DNA of 64,000 bases from Paraburkholderia aromaticivorans (GTDB lineage Bacteria; Pseudomonadota; Gammaproteobacteria; Burkholderiales; Burkholderiaceae). Below, in pieces: positions 9,309 through 17,516 of this stretch (position 1 is the first letter of the stretch; each line of letters begins with the position of its first letter). The notes beneath the pieces were generated by a model, which searched no databases, was not told where the DNA came from, and was given only the letters and a program-made list of their open reading frames with translations. The position numbers were made by a program, and so were the translations under genes. The stretch is taken from positions 2,108,001-2,172,000 of the forward strand of contig NZ_CP051515.1 in assembly GCF_012689525.1 (NCBI RefSeq). Direction: 5' to 3'.

Positions 9309-10067
9309 ATGAGCACGCTCGCCATTAATCCGCCCGCGCTGGGCGGCACGCGCTACAAAGAGGTCAAGAGCGCGATACTCGCCGCGCTCTCGGCAGGCGA
9401 ATGGAAAGGCGGCGAATGCATTCCTTCGGAGAAGCGGCTCGCCGAGCGCTTCGGCGTATCAATCGGCACGCTGCGCAAGGCGATCGACGAACTGTGCGCC
9501 GAGAACATCCTGATCCGTCACCAGGGACTCGGCACGTTTGTGTCCATGCATCAGCGCGACCGGCATTTTTTTCGTTTCTTCCGGATCGTGCGGCGCGACG
9601 GCGACAAGGCCTATCCCGTCGTCACGCTGATCCATTTCAAAAAGGCCCGGGCCTCGCGCGAAGTGGCGGCCGTGCTCGGCGTTGAAAACGGCGCGCGCGT
9701 GTTCCAGTTTGTCAACGGCCTGGCGCTGCATGGCAAAACGGTGCTCATCGAACATATCACCGTGCCGGAGGCGCACTTTCCGGGTCTCACCGAAACGAAA
9801 CTGCGCAACCGGCCGAACACGCTGTACAACTTCTATCAGGATGGTTTCGGCATCAACGTGGTCGAAACCGATGAACGCGTCAGCGTGGGTCTGGCGAGCG
9901 AACTGGAAAGCGCCGAGTTAGGCGTCGAGGCCGGGGCGCCCTTGCTGGAGATCCGGCGTATCGCCTACTCGTATCATCGTGCCGTGGTCGAGTTGCGTGT
10001 TTCGCGGCTCAACACCGAAGAGTACGAGTACATCGGCAACCGGCCGGGCAGCAACGAAGAAAAGTAG
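9309..10067 (+). CDS. GntR family regulator (HutC/UTRA type)
   Basis: The protein is 252 aa. A winged-helix domain occupies about residues 15-80 (PSEKRLAERFGVSIGTLRKAIDEL in the recognition region) and a UTRA ligand-binding domain about 105-245 (VLIEHITVPEAHFPGL, RISYS-like RIAYSYHR). AGAGG precedes the ATG. It is divergent from the suyA-like gene with paired candidate operators in between, so it probably represses or activates the catabolic block in response to the substrate or an intermediate. It ends 25 bp from the convergent hydroxyacid dehydrogenase gene. Confidence 0.9.
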   Translation: MSTLAINPPALGGTRYKEVKSAILAALSAGEWKGGECIPSEKRLAERFGVSIGTLRKAIDELCAENILIRHQGLGTFVSMHQRDRHFFRFFRIVRRDGDKAYPVVTLIHFKKARASREVAAVLGVENGARVFQFVNGLALHGKTVLIEHITVPEAHFPGLTETKLRNRPNTLYNFYQDGFGINVVETDERVSVGLASELESAELGVEAGAPLLEIRRIAYSYHRAVVELRVSRLNTEEYEYIGNRPGSNEEK

Positions 10068-10092
10068 TCGCGGAGCGCGCTGGTTGTGGACG

Positions 10093-11025
10093 TCAGATCG
10101 GCGTCAATACCGCTTCTCCCGCAAAATGCCGGCTGGCGTTGCTCAAGAAGTTGTCGACCGAGGCCGTGATCGCTTCCGGTGAGCGGCCGCCCACGTGAGG
10201 CGTCAACACGACGTTGCGCAGTGTCAGCAAGGCTTCGGGCGGATTGGGCTCGCTCTCGTAGACGTCGAGCGCCGCGCCGGCAATCGTCCCTGTTGTGAGC
10301 GCCTGCGCGAGTGCCGCCGTGTCGAGCACGCTGCCGCGCGAGACGTTGACCACGAAGCCGTGAGAACCGAGCGCCTCGAACACCGCCGCGCCGATCAGAT
10401 GACGCGTACCCGCACCGCCCGGCGTTGCGACGATCAAAAAGTCGCTCCAGCGCGCGAGCCTTTCCACGCTGTCGAAGTACTGATGCGGCGAGCCTTCGCG
10501 CGGCTTACGGTTGTGATAGCCGATTTCCATCTCGAAGCCCGTGCCGCGCCGCGCGACCTTCTCGCCGATATTGCCGAGCCCGACAATGCCGAGGCGCTTG
10601 CCGGAGACATTCGGGCGCATCGGCAAGGTGTCGCGCCAGACGCCCTCGCGCGTGGCCTGATCGAGTTGCGGCACGTCGCGCACCACCGCGAGCAGCAAGG
10701 CGAACGCATGATCGGCCACGCAATGATCGTTGGTGCCCGCGCCGTTGACGAGCACGATTTCGCGCGAGCGGGCGTGGTCGACGGCGAGGTTTTCATAGCC
10801 CGCGCCCATCGCGCTGACCAGTTCGAGTTGCGGCATGCGGTCGATGTCCGCGGCGGCGAGCCCGGTCGTGCCGTTGGTCAGCACGGCGCGAATCGTCTTG
10901 CCGTGCGCGTCGAGCGCGGCGGCTCGCCCGGCGGCGTCGGGCGCATAGACGACGTCGAACGCGGCCTCGATCTTCGCGCGGCTTGCATCGTTGAGGTGGA
11001 TCAGAACCAGTAGGGATGGCTTCAT
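10093..11025 (-). CDS. D-isomer 2-hydroxyacid dehydrogenase
   Basis: The protein is 310 aa, counted from the ATG of MKPSLLVLIHL; an upstream start is possible but adds unconserved residues. It has the family layout: a split catalytic domain, the NAD(P)-binding motif GLGNIG around residue 145, the catalytic Arg in NVSRGS, the Glu in the DVYESEP segment and the His in TPHVGGRS. Such enzymes reduce glyoxylate, hydroxypyruvate or 2-ketogluconate; (S)-sulfolactate dehydrogenase SlcC also belongs to this broad family. The sequence looks more like general GhrB-type enzymes, so the SlcC role is only a contextual suggestion. It is convergent with the GntR gene. Confidence 0.85.
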   Translation of the reverse strand: MKPSLLVLIHLNDASRAKIEAAFDVVYAPDAAGRAAALDAHGKTIRAVLTNGTTGLAAADIDRMPQLELVSAMGAGYENLAVDHARSREIVLVNGAGTNDHCVADHAFALLLAVVRDVPQLDQATREGVWRDTLPMRPNVSGKRLGIVGLGNIGEKVARRGTGFEMEIGYHNRKPREGSPHQYFDSVERLARWSDFLIVATPGGAGTRHLIGAAVFEALGSHGFVVNVSRGSVLDTAALAQALTTGTIAGAALDVYESEPNPPEALLTLRNVVLTPHVGGRSPEAITASVDNFLSNASRHFAGEAVLTPI

Positions 11026-11282
11026 GGCGGCGCTTTTTCCTGGCGACGTGGATAGACGGACAATTTTCAGGCCAGTGTAACAAGCGTCCGGAAGGCTTGC
11101 CGGCAAGCCGGCTCAAGGGCTGGATGCCCCGCCGGCTGCGCCCCGGCGTGTCTCAAGTCCAGCGGAACCCCGCCGTTATCTCGTTGGATAGCCTGACGCA
11201 AAAATGATGCGTAACCGGTCTTTCTTTTCAGCCACCGCCCAACCCGTCTTAAAATAGCGGCACTTCCGATTTTGAGAACCTC

Positions 11283-12761
11283 ATGCTGGATATCCTCCCG
11301 CGCGGCCCCGCGCCCGCCAACGACGATTCCGAGATGTTCGAACTCGCGCCCGTCTCGCTCTGGCTCGAAGACTTCAGCGGCGTGCGCACCTTGTTCGATA
11401 CATGGCGGGCAGACGGCGTGACCGATCTGCGCGCGCATTTCGCCGCGAATCCGGGCTGCGTCGCGGAATGCGCGCACAGCATCCGCGTCATCAAGGTCAA
11501 TCAGAAGACCCTGACGCAATTCGAGGCCGCCGATTTCGAGGCGCTCACCGGCAATCTCGCCTCGGTGTTCCGCGACGACATGCTCAAGACGCACCTGGAA
11601 GAGTTATGCCAGTTGTGGGCCGGGCAATCGCAGTTCACCAGCCAGACGGTCAACTACACGCTCGGCGGACGACGCCTCGACGTGCTGCTCAAGGGCGCCG
11701 TGCTGCCCGGCCACGAGGCGCGCTGGGACCGCGTGCTGGTGTCGGTCGAGGACATTACGGAACTGGAAGGCGCGCGGCATCGCGTGACGCTTGCCGAGCA
11801 GTATGTGCGCGGCCTGTTCGAGTATTCGCCGGTGTCGCTCTGGGTGGAGGATTTCAGCGCGGTCAAGCGTCTGCTCGACGAAGCGCGTGCGGCCGGCATC
11901 AACGATTTCCGCGTGTTCACCGACGTGCATCCCGAGTTCGTCGAGCGCTGCATGCAGGAAATCCACGTGCTCGACGTGAACCAGCACACGCTCGACATGT
12001 TCGCGGCGAAAGACAAGAAAACGCTGCTGTCGCATCTCGCCGACGTGTTCCGCGACGACATGCGTCCGCATTTCCGCGAGCAGCTGGTCGATCTGTGGGA
12101 CGGCAAGCTGTTCCAGCAGCGCGAAGTGCTCAACTATTCGCTCGACGGCAGCGAGGTGCACGTGCACTTGCAGTTTTCCGTGCTGCCGGGGCATGAGAAG
12201 AGCTGGGATCTGGTGCTGGTGGCGCTCACGGACATCACGGCGCGCAAGAAGGCCGAAGCCTACCTTGAGTTCCTCGGCAAGCACGACGTGCTGACCAAAC
12301 TGCGCAACCGCTCGTTCTACGTGGACGAACTGAACCGGCTCGAACGCAAGGGCCCGTGGCCCGTGACGATCATCGTGGCCGATCTGAACGGTTTGAAACG
12401 CGTGAACGATCAGCTCGGCCACGCGGCGGGCGACGCGCTGTTGCGGCGTGCCGGCGAGGTGCTCGCCAAAGCGACCGAGACGCCGTTTCATGCGGCGCGC
12501 ATCGGCGGCGACGAGTTCGCGATCCTGATGCCGGACACCGACGAGCGCGGCGGTGCCGCGATGGTCGATGCGATCCGGCAACTGGTGGAGCTGAACAATC
12601 AGTTTTATCCGGGCTCGCCGCTCAGTTTCTCGATGGGCGCGGCCACCTGCCAGCGCGGCGACCGGCTCGAAGCGGGCGTGCAGCGCGCCGATCTGCTGAT
12701 GTACGAGGAAAAGCGCGCGACCTACGCGAGCCAGCCGGCGGGCGACCCGGCGGGCCGCTGA
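11283..12761 (+). CDS. Twin-PAS diguanylate cyclase (GGDEF)
   Basis: The protein is 492 aa. Two tandem homologous sensory modules occupy about residues 15-160 and 178-320; each begins with (L/Y)(A/S)PVSLW(L/V)EDFS and ends before (D/T)DIT, as in PAS domains. A GGDEF domain follows from about 330, with an intact signature RIGGDEFAIL near residue 405, so c-di-GMP synthesis is expected. The product inhibition I-site (RxxD five residues before GGDEF) is absent; ETPF is found there. No membrane segment or signal peptide is visible, so it should be a soluble sensor. It stands alone. Confidence 0.9.
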   Translation: MLDILPRGPAPANDDSEMFELAPVSLWLEDFSGVRTLFDTWRADGVTDLRAHFAANPGCVAECAHSIRVIKVNQKTLTQFEAADFEALTGNLASVFRDDMLKTHLEELCQLWAGQSQFTSQTVNYTLGGRRLDVLLKGAVLPGHEARWDRVLVSVEDITELEGARHRVTLAEQYVRGLFEYSPVSLWVEDFSAVKRLLDEARAAGINDFRVFTDVHPEFVERCMQEIHVLDVNQHTLDMFAAKDKKTLLSHLADVFRDDMRPHFREQLVDLWDGKLFQQREVLNYSLDGSEVHVHLQFSVLPGHEKSWDLVLVALTDITARKKAEAYLEFLGKHDVLTKLRNRSFYVDELNRLERKGPWPVTIIVADLNGLKRVNDQLGHAAGDALLRRAGEVLAKATETPFHAARIGGDEFAILMPDTDERGGAAMVDAIRQLVELNNQFYPGSPLSFSMGAATCQRGDRLEAGVQRADLLMYEEKRATYASQPAGDPAGR

Positions 12762-12883
12762 ACATTGCCTTGGCCACGCCGGATCACGGCGTCGCGTCGG
12801 CACGGCCAGCGCAATTTTTGCGTTGCGGCATCGGCGAACCGGACGACGGCGCGACCGGCCACGCCCCGCCGTCCGTAGTTCGC

Positions 12884-13186
12884 TCAGCCCGGCAACTTGG
12901 CCGCCAGCACATCGACCTTTTCGATCGTGGGCGGAGAGGCGAACAGGTCGCCGGCCTTCGCCATCAACGCGGCCGCCACCTTGCCGTTCAGGTGCGCGTC
13001 GCGGCCGGCTTCATCCGGAAAGGCGTCGAAGATACCGAAGGTGGACGGCCCCAGCTTCAAACCGAACCACGCGACGGTGCCCGGCTCCTCCTCGACGAGC
13101 GGCAAGCCGCCAAGCAGAAACGCTTCGACTTCTTTTTCCTTGCCGGGCTTGGCTTCGAGACGAACGTACAGTGCGAGTTTGACCAT
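12884..13186 (-). CDS. ABM-domain (antibiotic biosynthesis monooxygenase-like) protein
   Basis: The protein is 100 aa from an ATG with AGGAG seven bases upstream; a longer open frame upstream lacks a ribosome site. The sequence (VKLALYVRLEAKPGKEKEVEAF, then an acidic EEEPGT and WFGLK strand, then FGIFDAF and AHL) has the ferredoxin-like ABM fold of dimeric YgiN-type quinol monooxygenases and stress proteins. The exact substrate is unknown. It is transcribed alone, with a 293-bp gene-free upstream region shared with the divergent VOC gene. Confidence 0.85.
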   Translation of the reverse strand: MVKLALYVRLEAKPGKEKEVEAFLLGGLPLVEEEPGTVAWFGLKLGPSTFGIFDAFPDEAGRDAHLNGKVAAALMAKAGDLFASPPTIEKVDVLAAKLPG

Positions 13187-13479
13187 GACAGAACTCCTGC
13201 TGTGAGATTCGAACAATGGTGTGCTTTGCCAGGTTTCGCAAAGCGCGACGAGACATGCGGGGTCGCCAAGGAAGGCTATCGAAAAAGTATAGTCCGACGC
13301 TCGTGTAACGTCGCGTCGCGACGCACCGCTCGCGCCCGTATCCGCACCCGCCGGTTTGCGATGGCGCAGCATCCCGCGTACCGGACGCCGGCAACTTCAT
13401 GCTGAAGGCCGCGTATCTGAAGAAGGTTTGAACGAACGGCGCTGGCCGGCACAGGCAGCACTCAGGAGGAGCGACAGCG

Positions 13480-13896
13480 ATGCTTTCCCACGTTTTTATC
13501 GGTATCGGCGATTTCGAGCGCGCTTGCGGCTTTTACGGTGCGCTGATGGGCACGCTCGATCTGCGGCTCAAGTTCCGCGATCCGGACGCGTGCTGGGCCG
13601 GCTGGATGGCGGCGGATGCGCCGCGCCCGCTGTTCGTGATCGGCAAGCCTTACGACGGCCAATCTGCGTCGGCCGGCAACGGTCAGATGATCGCCCTGCT
13701 CGCCGCCGACCGCGTCACGGTCGATCGCGCGCACGCCGCGGCGCTTGCCCACGGCGGCACGTGCGAGGGGCCGCCGGGTTTGCGTCCGCAGTATCACGCG
13801 AACTATTACGGCGCGTACTTTCGCGATCCGGACGGCAACAAGCTCTGCGTGTGCTGTCACGAACCGGAAACCCCGGCCACCCCGACCAGATCTTAA
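13480..13896 (+). CDS. VOC/glyoxalase superfamily protein
   Basis: The protein is 138 aa with a strong CAGGAGGA site before the ATG. It has the two beta-alpha-beta-beta-beta repeats of vicinal-oxygen-chelate proteins: HVFIGIGDFERACGFYGAL at the start, HAAALAHGGTCEGPPG, and YYGAYFRDPDGNKLCV in the second half. Family members are metal-dependent isomerases, dioxygenases or resistance proteins; no substrate can be assigned. Its stop codon overlaps the end of the convergent kinase gene by four bases. Confidence 0.88.
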   Translation: MLSHVFIGIGDFERACGFYGALMGTLDLRLKFRDPDACWAGWMAADAPRPLFVIGKPYDGQSASAGNGQMIALLAADRVTVDRAHAAALAHGGTCEGPPGLRPQYHANYYGAYFRDPDGNKLCVCCHEPETPATPTRS

Positions 13897-15293
13897 GCGC
13901 CCGGAAAGCGCAACTCGAAGCGCACCACGCCTGACGCAGGACACACCACGCGCGCCGTGCCGCCATGCAGATGCATGATCGCCTTGACGATCGCGAGACC
14001 CAGACCGCTCGATTCGGTGAACGCGCTGCGCGCCGCGTCCCCGCGATAGAAACGATCGAACAGACGGCCAAGTTGCTCCTCGGGAATCGGCGCGCCGTCG
14101 TTTTCGACCACCACGGTGGCGCCCTCCTCGTCCTGCGTGCCACGCAGACGCACCACCGTATCGCTCGCGCCGTAACGCACGGCATTGACGACCAGGTTGT
14201 TGATCGCACGGCGGCACAGCATCGGATTGACCGATGCCACGCCTGCGGCCTCGACCACGAAGCGCATGCCGCGTTCGTCGGCGGGACCTTCGAAATAGTC
14301 TGCGATCCTGACGAGTTCCTCACGCAGATCGACCGGCTCGCGTTCCACCGAGAGCGCCGCATGGTCCGCATGCGCGAGAAACAGAATGTTCTCCGCGATA
14401 TGGCTCAGGCGACTCAGTTCTTCGAGATTCGATTCGAGCACCTGCTGATACTCGTCGGGCTCGCGGGTGCGCGCGAGCGTCACTTGCGTCTGCCCGATCA
14501 ACGCGCCGACCGGCGTGCGGATCTCGTGCGCCAGATCGGCGGAAAACTGCGAGAGCCGTTGATAGCCATCGGCGAGACGGTCGAGCATGGCGTTGAACGC
14601 ATGCGTGAGCTGGCGCAATTCGAGCGGCGCCGCCTCGCTGTCCAGCCGCACCGACAGGCTCGTGGGGCTGATCTGCGCGGCCCGCGCGGCAATCTCGCGA
14701 ACCGGGCGCAACGCGCGGCGCAGCACGTACCAGGCGAGCAGCGTCGCGGCCAGCATGCCAATCAGCGTGGCCAGCACGATGCGGTTGCGGTACGCGGCCA
14801 GCATGCGAACTTCCTCCGTCATCGGATGGCCGGCGATCACTTCGACTTCGGTACCGTCCTCGCGCGCCTTTGCGGTTGCGATTGCCCAATGCACCGGCAC
14901 GTCATCGGGCAGGCGCGTCTGGCGGATGTCGGCAAAGGTCGGCACGCGGCCCTCCACGCCGGCTTGCAGCGCGGGCACGGCCACGCCCGCCGGGTTCACG
15001 TCGATGAACGGCGCTTCGCCCGGACGGCGAAACAGCAGCACGTCCTGTTCCGCGCCGAGCATGGTCTCGAACAGCAATGGCCGGCTCTTCAGTTCGCTGA
15101 CCGAATAGAGATCGCGCACGATGCGGCTGAAATGCTCGACGCGGGCGGTCAGCACCACGTCGGCGCGGCGTTGCAGCGAGACTTCGGCGGAGTGATAGAA
15201 ATACGCGCCGAGCGTGCCGATCACCACGCACGCGATCGACGCGAACAGCACCGTGGTGCGAGCCGTGAGCGAGCGCCCGGTCCAGAATTTCAT
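13893..15293 (-). CDS. Heavy-metal/CusS-type sensor histidine kinase
   Basis: The protein is 466 aa. An N-terminal membrane helix (about residues 13-33), a periplasmic sensory region, a second helix (about 170-190), a HAMP linker, then an H-box ([12 protein letters not shown], histidine near 250) and an HATPase domain with N, G1 and G2 boxes ([20 protein letters not shown]). The architecture matches CusS/IrlS heavy-metal kinases and E. coli HprS (YedV). Its start overlaps the stop of the regulator gene as ATGA, so the pair is translationally coupled. The signal could be copper or an oxidant such as H2O2 or HOCl. Confidence 0.9.
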   Translation of the reverse strand: MKFWTGRSLTARTTVLFASIACVVIGTLGAYFYHSAEVSLQRRADVVLTARVEHFSRIVRDLYSVSELKSRPLLFETMLGAEQDVLLFRRPGEAPFIDVNPAGVAVPALQAGVEGRVPTFADIRQTRLPDDVPVHWAIATAKAREDGTEVEVIAGHPMTEEVRMLAAYRNRIVLATLIGMLAATLLAWYVLRRALRPVREIAARAAQISPTSLSVRLDSEAAPLELRQLTHAFNAMLDRLADGYQRLSQFSADLAHEIRTPVGALIGQTQVTLARTREPDEYQQVLESNLEELSRLSHIAENILFLAHADHAALSVEREPVDLREELVRIADYFEGPADERGMRFVVEAAGVASVNPMLCRRAINNLVVNAVRYGASDTVVRLRGTQDEEGATVVVENDGAPIPEEQLGRLFDRFYRGDAARSAFTESSGLGLAIVKAIMHLHGGTARVVCPASGVVRFELRFPGA

Positions 15294-15961
15294 GAGCCGT
15301 CGCCGAAGGTGTAGCCGATGCTGCGCACCGTATGGATCAGCTTCTTTTCGAACGGATGGTCGACCTTGGCGCGCAACCGTTTGATGGCCACGTCGACCAC
15401 GTTGGTATCGCTATCGAAGTTCATGTCCCACACTTCGGAGGCGATCTGCGTGCGCGACAGCGCTTCGCCCTGGCGACGCACCAGCAGATGCAACAGCATG
15501 AATTCCTTGTTGGTGAGCGGAATCTCCACGCCTTCGCGCGTCACCTTGCGGCGCAGCACGTCGAGCTTGAGGTCGGCGATCTCGAACACGTCGCTTTCGC
15601 GGATCACGCCGCGGCGCAGCAGCGTGCGGATACGCAGCACCAGCTCCGTAAATGAAAACGGCTTGACGAGATAATCGTCCGCACCGAGTTCGAGACCGCG
15701 AATACGGTCGCTGACGTGGTCGCGCGCGGTCAGGAAAATCACCGGCAGATCGCGCCGCGCCCGCAGTGCACGCATGATTTCCCAACCGTCGATGCCGGGC
15801 AGCATCACGTCCAGCACCACGAGGTCGTATGCATTTTCGAGCGCCATATGCAGGCCGTCCGTGCCGGTGCGCGCGAGATCGACCGCATAGCCGCTCTCAC
15901 GCAAACCCTTCTTCAAGTAGTCGCCGGTTTTCGGATCGTCTTCGATGACGAGGATGCTCAT
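15290..15961 (-). CDS. OmpR-family response regulator, CusR/IrlR/HprR type
   Basis: The protein is 223 aa. The receiver domain has acidic residues at 7-9, the phospho-acceptor D51 (VVLDVMLPG), and the switch residues in the LTARD and LVKPFSF motifs. A winged-helix effector follows from about 125 to 220 ([17 protein letters not shown]). It is divergent from the operon that begins at 16156. A perfect CusR-like box lies in the intergenic region, so this protein probably activates that operon. Confidence 0.92.
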   Translation of the reverse strand: MSILVIEDDPKTGDYLKKGLRESGYAVDLARTGTDGLHMALENAYDLVVLDVMLPGIDGWEIMRALRARRDLPVIFLTARDHVSDRIRGLELGADDYLVKPFSFTELVLRIRTLLRRGVIRESDVFEIADLKLDVLRRKVTREGVEIPLTNKEFMLLHLLVRRQGEALSRTQIASEVWDMNFDSDTNVVDVAIKRLRAKVDHPFEKKLIHTVRSIGYTFGDGS

Positions 15962-16069
15962 GGTGCTCGGTGCTCCGATTCGGACGTCCGCTCAGAGGTT
16001 CGCTCTGGCGCTCGCCGAATTTTGGACGTGGATATGCCGGCCATTTTACGTGGCCGTTGCGCGCCATTC

Positions 16070-16085
16070 ATGACGTTTTTGTCAT
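16070..16085. promoter_or_regulatory. CusR/HprR-type box
   Basis: ATGAC (16070-16074), six bases, then GTCAT (16081-16085) is a perfect inverted repeat. The half-site and the six-base spacing equal those of the E. coli CusR box (ATGAC-N6-GTCAT). It lies about 71 bp upstream of the 16156 start and 109 bp from the divergent regulator start, suitable for activating the operon and autoregulation. Confidence 0.7.
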
Positions 16086-16155
16086 CCGTCTGTCACTCGC
16101 CGGAGCCCGTCCCGGGTCTAATCTGCCCCTATCCTTCACCACTTGGAGCAGATTC

Positions 16156-16788
16156 ATGAAGATCGTTTCCGCGCGTGCGTTGCGCGCCTTCGCGGCCCCC
16201 GCGCTCGTCGCCGCTGCTTTCCTCGCTGCCGGACCGGCTGCACAGGCCCAGAGCGCCGCGCCGACCGGCGTGCGCGGCACGGTGACGTCGCTGTCGGGCG
16301 ATCTGCTCAAGGTCCACACGCGCGACGGCAAGGACGTCGACGTGAAGCTCGCCAAGGACACGCCGATTCGCGGCGTGGTGCTCGCCAACATCAACGACAT
16401 CAAGCCGGACAGCTATGTCGGCACCGCCGCGATTCCGCAGGCGGACGGCACGCTGAAGGCGCTCGAAGTGCACGTGTTCCCGGCGAGCATGCGCGGTTCC
16501 GGCGAAGGCCATCGTCCGTGGGATCTCGGCGGCAACAGCTCGATGACCAACGGCACAGTCGGTTCGCTCGTGGTCAGCAACGGCCGCACGATCACCGTGA
16601 AGTACAAGGACGGCGAAAAGAAAATCGTGATTCCGCAAGACGTGCCTATCGTCGCGCTGGAACCGGGTGACCGTTCGCTGCTCGTGCCGGGCGCGAAAGT
16701 CGTGTTGTTCGCGCACAAGGAAGCCGACGGCTCGATGGCCGCCAACTTCATCTCCGCGGGCGAGCATGGCGTGACGCCGCCGATGTAA
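16156..16788 (+). CDS. Periplasmic repeat protein, DUF5666-like
   Basis: The protein is 210 aa with TTGGAG before the ATG. An Ala-rich signal peptide is predicted to be cleaved after AQAQ (about residue 33). The mature part contains two related beta-rich segments (GVRGTVTSLSGDLLKVHTRDGK and GTVGSLVVSNGRTITVKYKDGE), like the OB-type repeats of DUF5666 proteins. No catalytic motif is visible and the molecular role is unknown. It is the first gene after the CusR-like box. A hairpin separates it from the downstream cytochrome and molybdoenzyme genes, so it may be made in excess of them. Confidence 0.8.
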   Translation: MKIVSARALRAFAAPALVAAAFLAAGPAAQAQSAAPTGVRGTVTSLSGDLLKVHTRDGKDVDVKLAKDTPIRGVVLANINDIKPDSYVGTAAIPQADGTLKALEVHVFPASMRGSGEGHRPWDLGGNSSMTNGTVGSLVVSNGRTITVKYKDGEKKIVIPQDVPIVALEPGDRSLLVPGAKVVLFAHKEADGSMAANFISAGEHGVTPPM

Positions 16789-16821
16789 TACGGCGTTGCC
16801 AGCTGTCCTGTTTGCTTGAAC

Positions 16822-16846
16822 AGCCGCGTTCTTCAATGACGCGGCT
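16822..16846 (+). terminator. Internal hairpin, probable partial terminator
   Basis: AGCCGCGT (16822-16829) and ACGCGGCT (16839-16846) form an eight-base stem with a nine-base loop, followed by TTTCC. It lies between the 16156 gene and the cytochrome gene, so it may reduce downstream expression. Confidence 0.55.
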
Positions 16847-16880
16847 TTCCTCTTCCTGTTCGTCTCGCGACCCTTGCACC

Positions 16881-17516
16881 ATGCCCGAACCGCAAACGCG
16901 CCTGCTCGTCCACCCGCTCGTCGTGCGAATCACGCACTGGATCAACGCGTTCGCGATGGTCTGCATGGTGATGAGCGGCTGGGCCATCTATAACGCGTCG
17001 CCGTTTTTCCCGTTCAGATTTCCGGTTTGGGCGACCGTCGGGGGATGGCTGGGCGGCTCGATTGCGTGGCATTTCGCGGCGATGTGGCTGCTCTGCGCGA
17101 ACGGGTTGCTGTATTTCGCGTATGGCGTTGGACGTGGGCATTTCCGGCGCAAGCTGTTGCCAGTTCATCCGCGCGACGTGGTGCATGACGCAAGCCTCGC
17201 GCTGCGCTTCAAGCTGCCGCACGATTCCGGCAAATATAACGCGGTGCAACGTGCACTGTATCTGCTCGTGCTGTGCCTTGGCGTGTTGCTAGTGGCGTCG
17301 GGGCTGTCCATCTGGAAGCCCGTGCAATTCTCGTGGCTCACCGCGCTATTCGGCGGCTTCGACTTTGCGCGGCGCGTGCATTTCATCGCGATGGCGGGCG
17401 TGGTCGGTTTCGTGGTCGTGCATCTGGCGCTGGTACTGCTCGTACCGCGCACCTTGCTGCCGATGCTGACGGGACGCGCACGGCCACATTCGGCGCATGA
17501 AGGGAGCCAGGCATGA
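16881..17516 (+). CDS. Cytochrome b561-type membrane subunit
   Basis: The protein is 211 aa, counted from the ATG of MPEPQTRLLVHP; an upstream in-frame ATG would overlap the terminator-like hairpin. It has about four membrane helices with histidines suited to b-type haem (H11, H19 before helix one, others in the second and fourth helices). Such subunits deliver quinol electrons to periplasmic molybdoenzymes. The next gene overlaps as ATGA, so the pair probably forms one complex. The role parallels MsrQ for MsrP, but this is the b561/thiosulfate-reductase type rather than the MsrQ family. Confidence 0.85.
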   Translation: MPEPQTRLLVHPLVVRITHWINAFAMVCMVMSGWAIYNASPFFPFRFPVWATVGGWLGGSIAWHFAAMWLLCANGLLYFAYGVGRGHFRRKLLPVHPRDVVHDASLALRFKLPHDSGKYNAVQRALYLLVLCLGVLLVASGLSIWKPVQFSWLTALFGGFDFARRVHFIAMAGVVGFVVVHLALVLLVPRTLLPMLTGRARPHSAHEGSQA

